The notes under the pieces were generated by a model. The model did no database searches. It saw only the letters and a program-made list of their open reading frames with translations, and had not been told where the DNA came from. A stretch of 64,000 bases of DNA from Roseobacter sp. (GTDB lineage Bacteria; Pseudomonadota; Alphaproteobacteria; Rhodobacterales; Rhodobacteraceae): positions 62,001-126,000 of the forward strand of contig JADFAE010000007.1 in the NCBI GenBank assembly GCA_015665415.1, in the 5' to 3' direction. Shown in pieces: positions 35,937-45,270 of the stretch. How positions within the stretch are numbered: position 1 is the first letter of the stretch; each line of letters starts with the position of its first letter. A program made the position numbers and the translations under genes.

Positions 35937-35971
35937 CTCTTGTCAGTTAACATACTGTTTTATAACAAGAG
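35937..35971. repeat. Short inverted repeat beside the transposase remnant
   Basis: CTCTTGT at 35937-35943 and ACAAGAG at 35965-35971 flank a 21-base A+T-rich spacer just before the IS30-like start. It could be part of an old element end or a transposase promoter region. Confidence 0.3.
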
Positions 35972-36057
35972 TCTCAGTTGAGGGTCGCGTGCTCCCCGCT
36001 ACACAAACACATCCCTCGTAATACATATTATGTTAAAAACACTACCTCACTCTCATA

Positions 36058-38466
36058 TCAGAACAGAAAATCATCCGCCGTGATATCGGCCAGCAGCAGC
36101 CCCTGCAACAGGATCTGACCATTGCCGGTCGCCACCAACACCCCGCTGGCAAGCTGGCTGATCTCCAGGTCCGAGAAATCATCCCCCGCCACCCCCATGC
36201 CGCTGAGGTCGATCAGATCCTCGCCGGGGGTGAAATCGAGGATCTCATCCTGGCCATGCACCTTGCCAAAGACAAAGCTATCCGCGCCGTCTCCCCCGGT
36301 GAGCCAATCACCGCCCATATCGCCCGACAGCTGATCATTGCCAGTGCCGCCAAACAGATTGTCGCGGCCGCGCCCCCCCTTGAGCATATCATCCCCATTG
36401 TAACCCCAGGCCCAGTCGGGATCGGCGCCTCCCTTCAGGGTGTCATTGGCGGCGCCGCCCATCAGGCTGTCGCTGCCCGCCTGCCCCACCAGCAGATCGG
36501 CACCCTCCTCGCCCCAGAGCTGGTCATTCTCGGTGCCGCCGCGGATATCGTCATTGCCAAGACCGCCATAGAGGTGGTCCGCTCCCATATTGCCCTTGAG
36601 ACTGTCATTGCCGGGACCGCCCCAGAGCGTGTCATTGCCCTTATGCCCCTGCACATCGTCATTGCCCTCATTGCCATAGAGCAGGTCATTGCCGCCGCCA
36701 CCCAGCACCATGTCATCGCCGAGCTCGCCACAGACCGTATCCGCGCCCCAGCCGCCGCGCAGGATGTCATTGCCATCGCCGCCCATCAGCTCATCGGCGC
36801 CGCCCTGGCCGCGCAGCTCATCATCGCCCCCCAGCCCCCAGATCCGATCCGCGCCACCACTGCCCTCCAGCAGATCGGCGCTGCCGCTGCCATAGGTGAT
36901 ATCCTCCGCAGCGCTATCCCCCAGCGCCAGCCGGTCGGCACTGTCAAACCGTCCATCGGGCCAGAGATCCTCCAGCGTCAAATCGGTGCCGCTGGCGCTC
37001 TGCACCACAATGCGGGTGCTGCCAAAGCGCAGCTCGAGGCCACCCGAGTGGCTGTGCTGCTGCAGCTGGGCCGGGCTGTAGAGCCCGGTAAAAAGCGACA
37101 GGTCCAGCCGGTCCTCGCCGGGGGTGAAATCCAATACCGTGATCGCGCCGCCGCCCGGGTCGGCAATTGCCCCCAGCGCAAAGAGATCGGCACCCAGGCC
37201 GCCCGTCAGCCGGCTGCCCGCGCCACTGGCCACCAGGGTGTCATCGCCCCAGCCCCCCTGCAGGGTCACCGCGCCGCTGCCGCCCTGCAGCAGATCATCT
37301 CCGGCGCTGCCCTGCAGTGTTCCGGCCCCCTCCAGCAGACTGTGCTGCCCCCCCAGGTCGCCCAGATCCAGGGCCAGGCGGGATATCCCGCCGCTGGTGC
37401 CCGAGCTCACATAGATCTCCAGCTGATCGCCCAGCAGGGCGCTCTCCAGCGCCGTCACATTCTGCAGCCCCAGCCCCGCCGCATCAGCCAGGCTGGTGAC
37501 ATGCATGAGCTGGCCCGAGGGCAGCAATCGCAACAGGCTGAGCCCATCATCCGCGCCAGCGGCCAGCACCAGCACATGGCCCTCGACCACCACCAGTTCC
37601 AACAGCGACACCGCGCCAAAACGGGTGGCCAGGGTATCATTGAGCTGATCCACCAGCTGCAGGCTGCCATCCGCCGCCACCCGCATCACCGAGAGGGAGC
37701 CGCTGCCCGCAGAGGCCAGCACCAGCCAATTGGCCCCATGGGCCTGGAGGCTTTGCAGCGCCGTCGGATCCGAGACCGGCAGGCCTTCGCTGATGCCCAG
37801 TTGGTCCGCCGCCTGCAGCGCCCCGCTCTCACTGTCGATGCGATAGCTGCGCAGCCCCTGACCCAAAGGATCCAGCGCAAACAGCAGCCCCGCCTCTGCC
37901 AGGATCTCCAGCCCGCTGCTGCCCGCGCCCGCAGCCGGCAGCTGATAGGCGCTATCCCCGCCGGTGGTGGCCAATTGAGCCTGAACAGTTCCGCTCCCGT
38001 CCAGCCGCCAGCCCTGCAGCACCCCGCTTTCGGTGATGCCATAGACCAGGCTGTCACCGGCATGGGCCCCGGCGCTGAGCCCGCCCACAACCGATGTCTC
38101 CAATCCGCCCGCCGAGGCCGAGGCCAGACTTTGTGTCTGCTGGGCAGAGAGCGCGCCATTGCCGCCGATGTCATAAGACAGCAGATCGCCACTGCTGCTG
38201 CCCTCAAACAGCAGTCGCATCTCGCCGCCGATCTCGCCCAGAGCAAAGGCCCCGGTGCCCAGGTCCGCCCCCTCGTGCCAATAGCGCTGCATCAGCTCAG
38301 GAGGGGCGGCGCTGCCATCCAGGCGAAACAGGCTGATGCCGCCATTCACCCCATTGACCGCATAGAGCCAGCTGCCGCTGTCGTCCTGCAACACCTCAAG
38401 ATCGCGCAGATCGATGTCAAAGCGGTCGCTGCCGGTCTGAAAGCGCTGCAGAAACTGAAACTCCAT
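36058..38466 (-). CDS. RTX calcium-binding protein with beta-propeller-like N-terminus
   Basis: 802 residues with no signal peptide, as expected for type I secretion. Residues 1-~385 contain repeated LEV-LYAVNGVNGGISLFRLDG-like blades resembling a beta-propeller. Then comes a short RTX block (~395-435), a serralysin-type ITVLDFTPGEDRLDLS segment, and more than twenty nonapeptide units of the GGxGxDxLx type (~530-745). The end repeats EILDFTPGEDLIDLSGMGV and closes with DDFLF, typical of C-terminal secretion signals. It probably binds calcium outside the cell and acts in the matrix. No type I ABC exporter is present in the window, so it would use one elsewhere. Divergent from the DUF2793 gene. 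Confidence 0.9.
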   Translation of the reverse strand: MEFQFLQRFQTGSDRFDIDLRDLEVLQDDSGSWLYAVNGVNGGISLFRLDGSAAPPELMQRYWHEGADLGTGAFALGEIGGEMRLLFEGSSSGDLLSYDIGGNGALSAQQTQSLASASAGGLETSVVGGLSAGAHAGDSLVYGITESGVLQGWRLDGSGTVQAQLATTGGDSAYQLPAAGAGSSGLEILAEAGLLFALDPLGQGLRSYRIDSESGALQAADQLGISEGLPVSDPTALQSLQAHGANWLVLASAGSGSLSVMRVAADGSLQLVDQLNDTLATRFGAVSLLELVVVEGHVLVLAAGADDGLSLLRLLPSGQLMHVTSLADAAGLGLQNVTALESALLGDQLEIYVSSGTSGGISRLALDLGDLGGQHSLLEGAGTLQGSAGDDLLQGGSGAVTLQGGWGDDTLVASGAGSRLTGGLGADLFALGAIADPGGGAITVLDFTPGEDRLDLSLFTGLYSPAQLQQHSHSGGLELRFGSTRIVVQSASGTDLTLEDLWPDGRFDSADRLALGDSAAEDITYGSGSADLLEGSGGADRIWGLGGDDELRGQGGADELMGGDGNDILRGGWGADTVCGELGDDMVLGGGGNDLLYGNEGNDDVQGHKGNDTLWGGPGNDSLKGNMGADHLYGGLGNDDIRGGTENDQLWGEEGADLLVGQAGSDSLMGGAANDTLKGGADPDWAWGYNGDDMLKGGRGRDNLFGGTGNDQLSGDMGGDWLTGGDGADSFVFGKVHGQDEILDFTPGEDLIDLSGMGVAGDDFSDLEISQLASGVLVATGNGQILLQGLLLADITADDFLF

Positions 38467-38926
38467 GGCCTGTCTCTCCCCGGTTGCCCCCAGCCCTGCT
38501 GCGCCCCAGGACCACCTGAGACGCAGCGGGGGATAGCTTTTGTCATCCAGAGACAGGATCGCCGCGCCCCACGGCCAATTGCGGGATCAAATTTGGGCGA
38601 AACAGCGGAGATTGTTTACAGATTGAAGACAATGCCTAAAGCCCTGAGGGCAGGAAACAATCCGCAGGCTTTCTTTCCGGATCAGAACCAATGCGGCGAG
38701 GTTTGCCGCCGCCTTGCAGCAGATTACCCGCTGCTGGCCGCCCCCTGCCCCTCCCATTTTTCCACCGGCGCTCTCCCTGGCGCTCTCCCTGGCGCACGCA
38801 CTGGCAGCCACTCTTGTTGCAGGCTGCACGCGCGCCGCCTTAGCGCCGCCTTGACCCCCGCGCGCAATGCTGGCGGGCAATTCTACTGTCGCTGCCCAGA
38901 TCCCCTTGTTCAGGAACCCGCGCCCC
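38467..38926. other. Divergent intergenic region, RTX / DUF2793 genes
   Basis: 460 bases. It includes an A+T-richer centre (38590-38640), probably the promoters, and a 12-bp tandem duplication GGCGCTCTCCCT at 38767-38790. No gene is recognised in it. Confidence 0.45.
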
Positions 38927-40111
38927 ATGTCCGAGACCTCTGCCATCCTCGCTCTGCCCTATCTGATGCCCTCGCAGGCGCAGAAACATGTCACCCATAA
39001 CGAAGCGCTGCAGCTGTTGGATGCGCTGGTGCAATTGCGCGTCACTGCCTTTGACGCCGAGACCCCGCCGCTGGACCCGGCCCTGGGCGCCGCCTATGCG
39101 CTGGGGGCCAGCCCCAGTGCCGCCTGGGCCGGGCAGGCCCAGGATCTGGCGATCTGGCAGGGCGAGGGCTGGCTGTTCATTCCGCCGCAACCCGGTTGGC
39201 GCGCCTGGGGGCAGGAGGCGGGCGAACTGCGGATCTGGCAAGGCAGCGCCTGGGAGCAGGTTCTGGGCCAGACCCAGAACCTGCCCCAGCTTGGCATCCA
39301 GACCAGTGCCGATGCCTCCAACCGGCTGGCGGTTGCCTCTGCGGCCAGCCTGTTCAGCCATGCAGGGGCAGGCCATCAGCTGAAGCTGAACAAAGCCGCC
39401 AGCGGCGACACCGCCGCACTGCTGATGCAATCCAACTGGGGCGGGCGCGCCGAGATCGGGCTGTTGGGCAATGATGATCTCAGCTTCAAGACCTCTGCCG
39501 ATGGCAGCAGCTGGGGCACCGCGCTGGTGCTGACATCGGACGGCCATGCCGGCTTTGGCACCGCCAGCCCCACGGCGCATCTGGAGATTGCCGGCACCGG
39601 TTCGGATTATCTGATCGCCGGGGATGGCAGCGGCGCGGCCTTTCGACTGGCAGCAGATGGCAATGGCGCTTGTGATGGGGCCTGGTCGGGGGGCGGGGCG
39701 GATTACGCCGAATGGTTCGAATGGGTTGACGGCAACCCCGATGAGGAAGACCGCCGCGGCATCTCGGTGGTGCTGGAGGGGGCGCATATCCGCCCGGCGC
39801 GCTCAGATGAGGACCCGATCGGGGTGATCAGCGCCGCCCCGGCCCTGATTGGCGATGGCGACCTGGATGAGTGGAAACAGCGCTGGCTGCGCGATGAGTT
39901 TGGCGCGCTCTTGCTGGATGCGGCGGGCCAGCGCCAGCAGAACCCCGATTATGATGCCGCCCAGCCCTATCGCCCCCGCAGCACGCGGCGCGAATGGGCC
40001 CTGGTCGGGCTTTTGGGCAAGCTGCGCCTGCGCGCGGGCCAGCCCCACAGCGCCTGCTGGCTGCCAATGCGCCAGATCTCAAAAGAGATCGAGGAATGGC
40101 TGATCCGCTAG
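38927..40111 (+). CDS. DUF2793 / peptidase G2 (tail-spike-like, self-processing) protein
   Basis: 394 residues from the ATG at 38927. The start LALPYLMPSQAQKHVTHNEALQLLDALVQL is the DUF2793 signature seen in phage and gene-transfer-agent tail proteins. Then comes a G(F)GTASPTAHLEI unit like those in the two tail-fibre-like proteins at 1.8-4.7 kb. The C-terminal part (GGADYAEWFEWVDGNPDEEDRRGISVVL through DPIGVISA) matches the peptidase G2 intramolecular chaperone that cuts itself after helping trimer folding. No phage structural genes are nearby, so it is probably a cell-surface or secreted fibre. Hairpin around the stop codon. Confidence 0.85.
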   Translation: MSETSAILALPYLMPSQAQKHVTHNEALQLLDALVQLRVTAFDAETPPLDPALGAAYALGASPSAAWAGQAQDLAIWQGEGWLFIPPQPGWRAWGQEAGELRIWQGSAWEQVLGQTQNLPQLGIQTSADASNRLAVASAASLFSHAGAGHQLKLNKAASGDTAALLMQSNWGGRAEIGLLGNDDLSFKTSADGSSWGTALVLTSDGHAGFGTASPTAHLEIAGTGSDYLIAGDGSGAAFRLAADGNGACDGAWSGGGADYAEWFEWVDGNPDEEDRRGISVVLEGAHIRPARSDEDPIGVISAAPALIGDGDLDEWKQRWLRDEFGALLLDAAGQRQQNPDYDAAQPYRPRSTRREWALVGLLGKLRLRAGQPHSACWLPMRQISKEIEEWLIR

Positions 40112-40123
40112 AGATCAGCCATT
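40095..40123. terminator. 11-bp perfect hairpin over a stop codon
   Basis: AATGGCTGATC (40095-40105) pairs exactly with GATCAGCCATT (40113-40123) around CGCTAGA, which contains the TAG stop of the DUF2793 gene. It lies between convergent genes and may terminate both, although the following T run is weak. Confidence 0.45.
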
Positions 40124-40129
40124 GGCGAT

Positions 40130-41572
40130 TTACCCTTTGGCCCCCTGGCCGCGGGCATAGACATCCTCGTAGCGGATGATGTCATCCTCGCCGAGATAAC
40201 TGCCGGTCTGCACCTCGATCAGCACCATCGGCAGCTTGCCGGGGTTTTCCATCCGGTGCACCGCGCCCAAGGGAATATAGACCGACTGGTTTTCGCTGAA
40301 CAGCTGCACCTTGTCATCGACGGTGACCTTGGCGGTGCCTTCGACCACGATCCAGTGCTCTGAGCGGTGGTGATGGCTTTGCAGGCTCAGCGCCGCGCCG
40401 GGATGCACATGGATGCGTTTGACCTGAAACCGCTCGCCCACGGCGAGGCTCTCGAACCAGCCCCAGGGCCGGTGGTCCTTGGGGAATTCCGTGGCCTGGC
40501 GCGCGCCCTTGGCTTTCAGCGCCGCAACCGCCTGTTTCACGTCCTGGGCGCGGCTGGCATCCGCCACCAGCACCGCATCCGGCATCGCCACCGCAATCAC
40601 ATCTTTCAGCCCGATGCCAACCACCTCGAGACTGTCATCCTCTGAGCGCAACAGGCTGTCGTGACAATCGATGGCGCTGGCATTGCCGCTGGTGACCACG
40701 CCCTGATCATCCGGGCTGGCCTCGCGCCAGACCGCGTCCCAGCCGCCCAGATCGGACCAGCCCGCCGCAAAGGGCACCACCGTGAGGTTTTTGGCCTTTT
40801 CCATCACCGCATAATCGATGGAGATATCTTCCAGCGCCGCCCAGGCCGTGGGGTCGAGCCGGAAAAAGCCAAGATCGCTATGACCTGCCTGGATTGCGGC
40901 CTCAACCGGGGCCATCAGATCCGGCGCATGAGCGGCAAACCCGGCCAGAATGGTCTTGACCGAAAACAGGAAAATGCCGGCATTCCACAGGAAATTGCCC
41001 GAGGCCAGCATCGCCTCTGCCGTCTCGGCGTCGGGCTTTTCGACAAAGCGTTTGAGACCGATGGCGCGGGGCGAAAAATCGCCCGGATCCCCGGTCAGCT
41101 CGAGATAGCCATAGCCGGTTTCCGCATGGGTGGGCTTGATGCCAAAGGTGACGATCTGGCCCTGGGCGGCCGCCTCGCCTCCCACCGCAACGGCGGCGCG
41201 AAAGGCGGCATCATCCGGCACCACGTGATCGGAAGGGGCCACCAGCATCAGCGCCTCCGGGTCCTGCTGGTGCAGCCACAATGCCGCCGCCAGCACCGCC
41301 GGCGCTGTATTGCGCCCGGCAGGCTCGATCAGGATGGCCCCAGGATCGATACCCGCCTCTGCCAGCTGCTCGGTGACGATAAAGCGGAAATCGGAATTGG
41401 TCAGCACCATGGGGGCTGCAAAGCCCGCACCGGCCAGCCGCTGGGCCGAGGCCTGAAACAGGGTGGTCTCGCCGACCAGGGGCACAAATTGCTTGGGGTA
41501 GCTTTTGCGCGACAGCGGCCAGAGCCGGGTGCCGGAGCCGCCACACAATAGGACCGGGGTAATCTTTGCCAT
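40130..41572 (-). CDS. manC: Mannose-1-phosphate guanylyltransferase / mannose-6-phosphate isomerase
   Basis: 480 residues, the standard length of bifunctional ManC/CpsB/AlgA. The N-terminus has the nucleotidyltransferase signature LCGGSGTRLWPLSRKSYPKQF, then FVEKPD. The C-terminal cupin with RPWGWFESL, KRIHVHPGAALSLQSHHHRSEHWIVVEGTA and IPLGAVHRMENPG is the phosphomannose isomerase part. It makes GDP-mannose and feeds Gmd encoded 2 kb upstream on the same strand. It is the last gene of the gmd-colC-colD-manC group, with only 17 bases between it and the preceding gene. Confidence 0.96.
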   Translation of the reverse strand: MAKITPVLLCGGSGTRLWPLSRKSYPKQFVPLVGETTLFQASAQRLAGAGFAAPMVLTNSDFRFIVTEQLAEAGIDPGAILIEPAGRNTAPAVLAAALWLHQQDPEALMLVAPSDHVVPDDAAFRAAVAVGGEAAAQGQIVTFGIKPTHAETGYGYLELTGDPGDFSPRAIGLKRFVEKPDAETAEAMLASGNFLWNAGIFLFSVKTILAGFAAHAPDLMAPVEAAIQAGHSDLGFFRLDPTAWAALEDISIDYAVMEKAKNLTVVPFAAGWSDLGGWDAVWREASPDDQGVVTSGNASAIDCHDSLLRSEDDSLEVVGIGLKDVIAVAMPDAVLVADASRAQDVKQAVAALKAKGARQATEFPKDHRPWGWFESLAVGERFQVKRIHVHPGAALSLQSHHHRSEHWIVVEGTAKVTVDDKVQLFSENQSVYIPLGAVHRMENPGKLPMVLIEVQTGSYLGEDDIIRYEDVYARGQGAKG

Positions 41573-41589
41573 CCTGTTTCTCTCTATCT

Positions 41590-42756
41590 CTAAAGGGCTG
41601 CCAGTGCCTCGACGGCCTCGGGAATGGGGTAATGGTGGTTGCCCACAAACAGCCCGTTGGCATCAATGTAATCGGCATTGCTCAGGCTGCCGTGGATCTC
41701 ATAATCGAAATACTGCATCACCTCGTTCTTGGCAAAATTGCCCGCCACGATGGGGCGGCATTCAAAGCCCTTGGCCAGAAGCTGCTTCACCAGATCGGCG
41801 CGGGCAATCCCTGCGCCTTCGCGGATGACCAGCGAGAAACCAAACCAGCTGGAGGCGCCGATCTCCTGCTGGATGGCAAATTTGGGATGATTGGCCAGCC
41901 GCTCCTGCAGCAAGGCGCCATTGGCGCGTCGCCCTTTGATGAGATCCGGCAGTTTCTTCAGCTGTTCGCGCCCCAGCGCCCCGGACATCTCCAGCGGGCG
42001 CAGATTGTAGCCCGGCAGCACAAAGCGAAAGCTCTCCTCAAAGGGATCCTCAGATTTCTCGCCGGTCACATGGTTGAATTTGGGCAGGTTGCGGGTCCAA
42101 CCATGGGCGCGCAGAGACAGCATCACATGATAAAGCTCTTCGTCATCGCAGGTCACCATGCCGCCTTCCATGGTGGAGATGTGATGCGAGAAGAACGAGG
42201 AATAGGAGCCCATGACGCCAAAGGTGCCGGCCTGTTTGCCGTCAAAGGTCGCGCCCATGGATTCACAATTGTCCTCGATCATCACGATGCCGCGCGGCGC
42301 ACAAAGCGCCTGCAGCACCGCAAAATCATTGGGGTTGCCCAGGAGGTTCACCACCATCAGGGCGCGGGTCTTGTCACTGATCGCCGCCTCCAGCGCGTTC
42401 AGATCATAGTTCAGCGTGGCGCGGTCGATATCGACGAATTTCAGGTGCAAGCCGTACTGCTGCAGCGGGTAATAGGTGGTCGACCAGCTGACCGCGGGCA
42501 CGATGATCTCATCGCCGGGCATCAACCGCAGATCGTCATTCTTGGTGTAGCGCAGCGCCGCCAGCATCAGCAGGTTGGCCGAGGAGCCGGAATTGACCAT
42601 CACCGCATGTTTGCTGCCAAAATAGGCGGCAAACTCGTCTTCAAAGGCCCGCACCTCGGGGCCCATCGAATACATGTCACTGTCGATGACGCGCTGCAGC
42701 GCATCCTGTTCCGCCTGATCCCAGGAGGAGGTGGCAAGAGGGTAAATCGGGCTCAT
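41590..42756 (-). CDS. colD: GDP-4-keto-6-deoxy-D-mannose 3-dehydratase-like (ColD type)
   Basis: 388 residues of the DegT/DnrJ/EryC1/StrS fold. In sugar aminotransferases a catalytic lysine precedes the TxGEGG-like loop. Here that position is His (SSFFSHHISTMEGGM, His191 by my count), exactly the change that defines ColD, which uses PLP and glutamate to remove the C3 hydroxyl. The EDNCESMGA loop with the PLP-binding Asp and PGYNLRPLEMSGALGREQLKKLP are also as in ColD. Neighbours supply substrate (Gmd) and the next step (ColC/Fcl family). It overlaps the upstream gene by four bases. Confidence 0.85.
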   Translation of the reverse strand: MSPIYPLATSSWDQAEQDALQRVIDSDMYSMGPEVRAFEDEFAAYFGSKHAVMVNSGSSANLLMLAALRYTKNDDLRLMPGDEIIVPAVSWSTTYYPLQQYGLHLKFVDIDRATLNYDLNALEAAISDKTRALMVVNLLGNPNDFAVLQALCAPRGIVMIEDNCESMGATFDGKQAGTFGVMGSYSSFFSHHISTMEGGMVTCDDEELYHVMLSLRAHGWTRNLPKFNHVTGEKSEDPFEESFRFVLPGYNLRPLEMSGALGREQLKKLPDLIKGRRANGALLQERLANHPKFAIQQEIGASSWFGFSLVIREGAGIARADLVKQLLAKGFECRPIVAGNFAKNEVMQYFDYEIHGSLSNADYIDANGLFVGNHHYPIPEAVEALAAL

Positions 42757-43703
42757 GCGTATCCGCTTTCCAAATAGTGGCGATAGGTCTGCGCGATGCC
42801 GTCCCGCAGAGAGGTCGGGGCCTGCCAGCCCCAGTGGTCCTGACGGTCGGTGGCGCAGAGTTTCTGCTTCATGCCAACCGGTTTGCTCAGATCATGGCTG
42901 AAGTTTCCGTGCCAGCCAATGACCTCGGCGACGGTGGCGTAATAGTCGTTGATACTATGATCCTGGCCCAGACCGATGTTCATGCTATCGGGCAGGCTCT
43001 CCATATCGGCGGCGGCGCGCAGCACCGCATCGGCCAGATCAGCGGCATACATGAATTCACGCCGCGCGGTGCCATCGCCCCAGATCTCGACGGTTTGTTC
43101 GCCCGTCTTCTGCGCCTGATGCACCTTGTGGATGATGGCGGGCAACAGATGCGAGTGTTTCGGGTCGAATTTGTCATGCGCCCCATAGAGATTGCAGGGG
43201 ATCAGCGTCTTGTATTGGGCGCTCTCATCCTCGCGGCGGATGTATTCGCACAGGCGCAGTGCCAGGATCTTGGCAATGGCATAGCCCTCATTGGTGGGCT
43301 CCAGCGTCCCGGTCAGCACCATCTCTTCGCGCAAAGGGTTCTCAGCCGCCCGCGGATAGATGCAGGTGGAGGCCAGGTTGAGGAATTTGCGCACCCCACC
43401 GCGATGGGCCCCCATGATGATATTGCGCCCGATGGCGGTGTTTTCATCCAGAAAGGCCACCGGATTGGCCATATTGGCCTGAATGCCGCCGACCCGGCCC
43501 GCCGCATGCACCACCAGATCTGGCTGGTGGCGGGCAATATAAGCATCAACCGCCGCCGCATCCGTCAGATCCAACGCGGCGCTGCGCGGGGCCAGGATCT
43601 CCCAGTCGGCGGCACGGGGGTGCTCTTGAATATTGCGCCCCACCAATCCGCCGCCGCCGGTCAGCAGCATCCTCGCCTTACGGCTGCCCTGTCCTGCACT
43701 CAT
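42753..43703 (-). CDS. colC: GDP-L-colitose / GDP-L-fucose synthase family enzyme
   Basis: 316 residues of the Fcl/WcaG SDR family. GGGGLVGRN is the nucleotide-binding loop, LASTCIYP has the catalytic Ser and the epimerising Cys, EGYAIAKILALRLCEYI has the YxxxK, and KHSHLLPAIIHK has the second epimerising His. These residues catalyse C3/C5 epimerisation and reduction in GDP-fucose synthase; ColC does the C5 epimerisation and reduction. The adjacent ColD-like gene makes the colitose role more likely than fucose. The start at 43703 is three bases after the gmd stop codon, with GAGG in place. Confidence 0.88.
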   Translation of the reverse strand: MSAGQGSRKARMLLTGGGGLVGRNIQEHPRAADWEILAPRSAALDLTDAAAVDAYIARHQPDLVVHAAGRVGGIQANMANPVAFLDENTAIGRNIIMGAHRGGVRKFLNLASTCIYPRAAENPLREEMVLTGTLEPTNEGYAIAKILALRLCEYIRREDESAQYKTLIPCNLYGAHDKFDPKHSHLLPAIIHKVHQAQKTGEQTVEIWGDGTARREFMYAADLADAVLRAAADMESLPDSMNIGLGQDHSINDYYATVAEVIGWHGNFSHDLSKPVGMKQKLCATDRQDHWGWQAPTSLRDGIAQTYRHYLESGYA

Positions 43704-43706
43704 GGC

Positions 43707-44825
43707 TTAATCCTCGCGTGCGACGGGTTCGTCATAGCCGTGATCCTTCAGCACCCGGGCGCGCTGCGCCGCCTTCAGATCCGCAGCTGCCATTTCGGCG
43801 CACATCTCCTGCACCGTGATCTCCGGCACCCAGCCGAGCTTTTTCTTGGCCTTGGCCGGATCGCCCAACAGGGTCTCCACCTCAGCGGGGCGGAAATAGC
43901 GCGGATCGATGCGCAGCACCACATCGCCAACCTTCAGGGCCGGAGCCTTGTCGCCTGTGATCGCGGCAACGGTGGCGATCTCATCCACGCCAGAGCCGCT
44001 GAACTCCAGGCTGATCCCCAGTTCGGCCGCCGACCATTCGATGAACTGGCGTACCGAATATTGCACCCCGGTGGCGATGACAAAATCCTCAGGATTGTCC
44101 TGCTGCAGCATCATCCACTGCATGCGCACGTAATCCTTGGCATGGCCCCAGTCGCGCAGCGCATCGATATTGCCCATGTACAGACAGGGCTCCAGTCCCT
44201 GGGCGATATTGGCCAAGCCGCGGGTGATCTTGCGGGTCACGAAGGTCTCGCCGCGGCGCGGGCTCTCGTGGTTGAACAGGATGCCGTTGCAGGCATACAT
44301 GCCATAGGCCTCGCGGTAGTTCACGCAGATCCAATAGGCATACATCTTGGCCACCGCATAGGGGCTGCGCGGATGGAACGGGGTGGTCTCGGTCTGCGGT
44401 GTTTCCTGCACCAGGCCATATAGTTCCGAGGTCGAGGCCTGATAAAACCGGGTCTTTTTCTCCAGCCCCAGAAAGCGCACCGCTTCCAGCAGGCGCAGCG
44501 TGCCCATGGCATCGACATCGGCGGTGTATTCGGGCGATTCGAAGCTGACGGCCACATGGCTTTGGGCACCCAGATTGTAGATCTCGTCGGGCTGCACTTC
44601 CTGAATGATCCGGGTCAGGTTGGAACTGTCGCTCAGATCGCCGTAATGCAGTTTGAACCGGGCCCTGTCGGTATGGGGATCCTCAAAGATGTGATCGACC
44701 CGCTGGGTGTTGAAGGAGGAGGCCCGACGCTTGATGCCATGCACCTCATAGCCTTTGTCCAGCAGAAACTCCGCCAGATAGGATCCGTCCTGGCCGGTCA
44801 CACCGGTGATGAGCGCTTTTTTCAT
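43707..44825 (-). CDS. gmd: GDP-mannose 4,6-dehydratase
   Basis: 372 residues from the ATG at 44825, which has AGAAGGA at proper spacing. The motifs are [15 protein letters not shown] (NADP loop), [20 protein letters not shown] and [12 protein letters not shown] (YxxxK), followed by [19 protein letters not shown]. It converts GDP-D-mannose to GDP-4-keto-6-deoxy-D-mannose, the branch point to fucose, rhamnose, perosamine and colitose. First gene of a four-gene operon (gmd-colC-colD-manC) with overlaps or tiny gaps. Confidence 0.97.
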   Translation of the reverse strand: MKKALITGVTGQDGSYLAEFLLDKGYEVHGIKRRASSFNTQRVDHIFEDPHTDRARFKLHYGDLSDSSNLTRIIQEVQPDEIYNLGAQSHVAVSFESPEYTADVDAMGTLRLLEAVRFLGLEKKTRFYQASTSELYGLVQETPQTETTPFHPRSPYAVAKMYAYWICVNYREAYGMYACNGILFNHESPRRGETFVTRKITRGLANIAQGLEPCLYMGNIDALRDWGHAKDYVRMQWMMLQQDNPEDFVIATGVQYSVRQFIEWSAAELGISLEFSGSGVDEIATVAAITGDKAPALKVGDVVLRIDPRYFRPAEVETLLGDPAKAKKKLGWVPEITVQEMCAEMAAADLKAAQRARVLKDHGYDEPVARED

Positions 44826-45270
44826 CCGCATTCCTTCTCTGCCTGTGCCCCTGCCTTGCCCCGATGAGATTGCCGGGGCCGCAGGCCACCAAGACAGGCA
44901 TCGGAGAGGACCCGCAACCGGATCCGCAACAGGGGTCTCAATAGCGGGGTACGATCCCAGCTGCCATTGTGCAAGCCTCACCCGGGCTGCAAGCGGCGGA
45001 TTTCATCCGGGATTGGCCCGGGAATGCGCCAGGATTACACCAGGCCCAGGACAGACCCCCTGTCCCGCCCCCCCTGTCCGCCCCCCGTCCAGTCCGCATC
45101 CTGGCCCCTCTCCTGCGGGCCTGCCAGTCCCGTTTCCAGTCCCGCTTTCGTTGCAGGCTTTCAAAGTTTCTGATTGCATGCAAATATTTGCACACCCTCA
45201 AAAGTTGTCCTCCACAGCTGCTCTCCCAAGGGTCCCCGCCACGGGGATCGCCACAAGGTCAAACGCAACG
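44826..45270. other. Divergent intergenic region with palindromes
   Basis: 445 bases between gmd and the first sulfotransferase-like gene. It has a C-rich stretch (45055-45090) and the palindrome pair at 45174-45192. No gene seen. Confidence 0.5.
45174..45192. promoter_or_regulatory. Overlapping palindromes TTGCATGCAA and TGCAAATATTTGCA
   Basis: TTGCATGCAA (45174-45183) and TGCAAATATTTGCA (45179-45192) are both perfect and share five bases. They are the A+T-rich point of the divergent region, where a promoter is expected, about 80 bases before the sulfotransferase start. A regulator binding here could control both transcripts. Confidence 0.5.

Noticed and set aside
36256-39000. Plus-strand open frame of about 900 codons opposite the RTX gene
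   Set aside because: It arises from the repetitive RTX codons. The translation is an Ala/Ile/Pro pattern mirroring GGxGxDxL units, and it runs across the divergent promoter region.
40130-44825. GDP-perosamine or plain GDP-fucose synthesis
   Set aside because: Perosamine synthase would keep the PLP lysine, which is His here. A fucose-only route would not need the DegT-family enzyme. GDP-colitose explains all genes, though dual use is possible.
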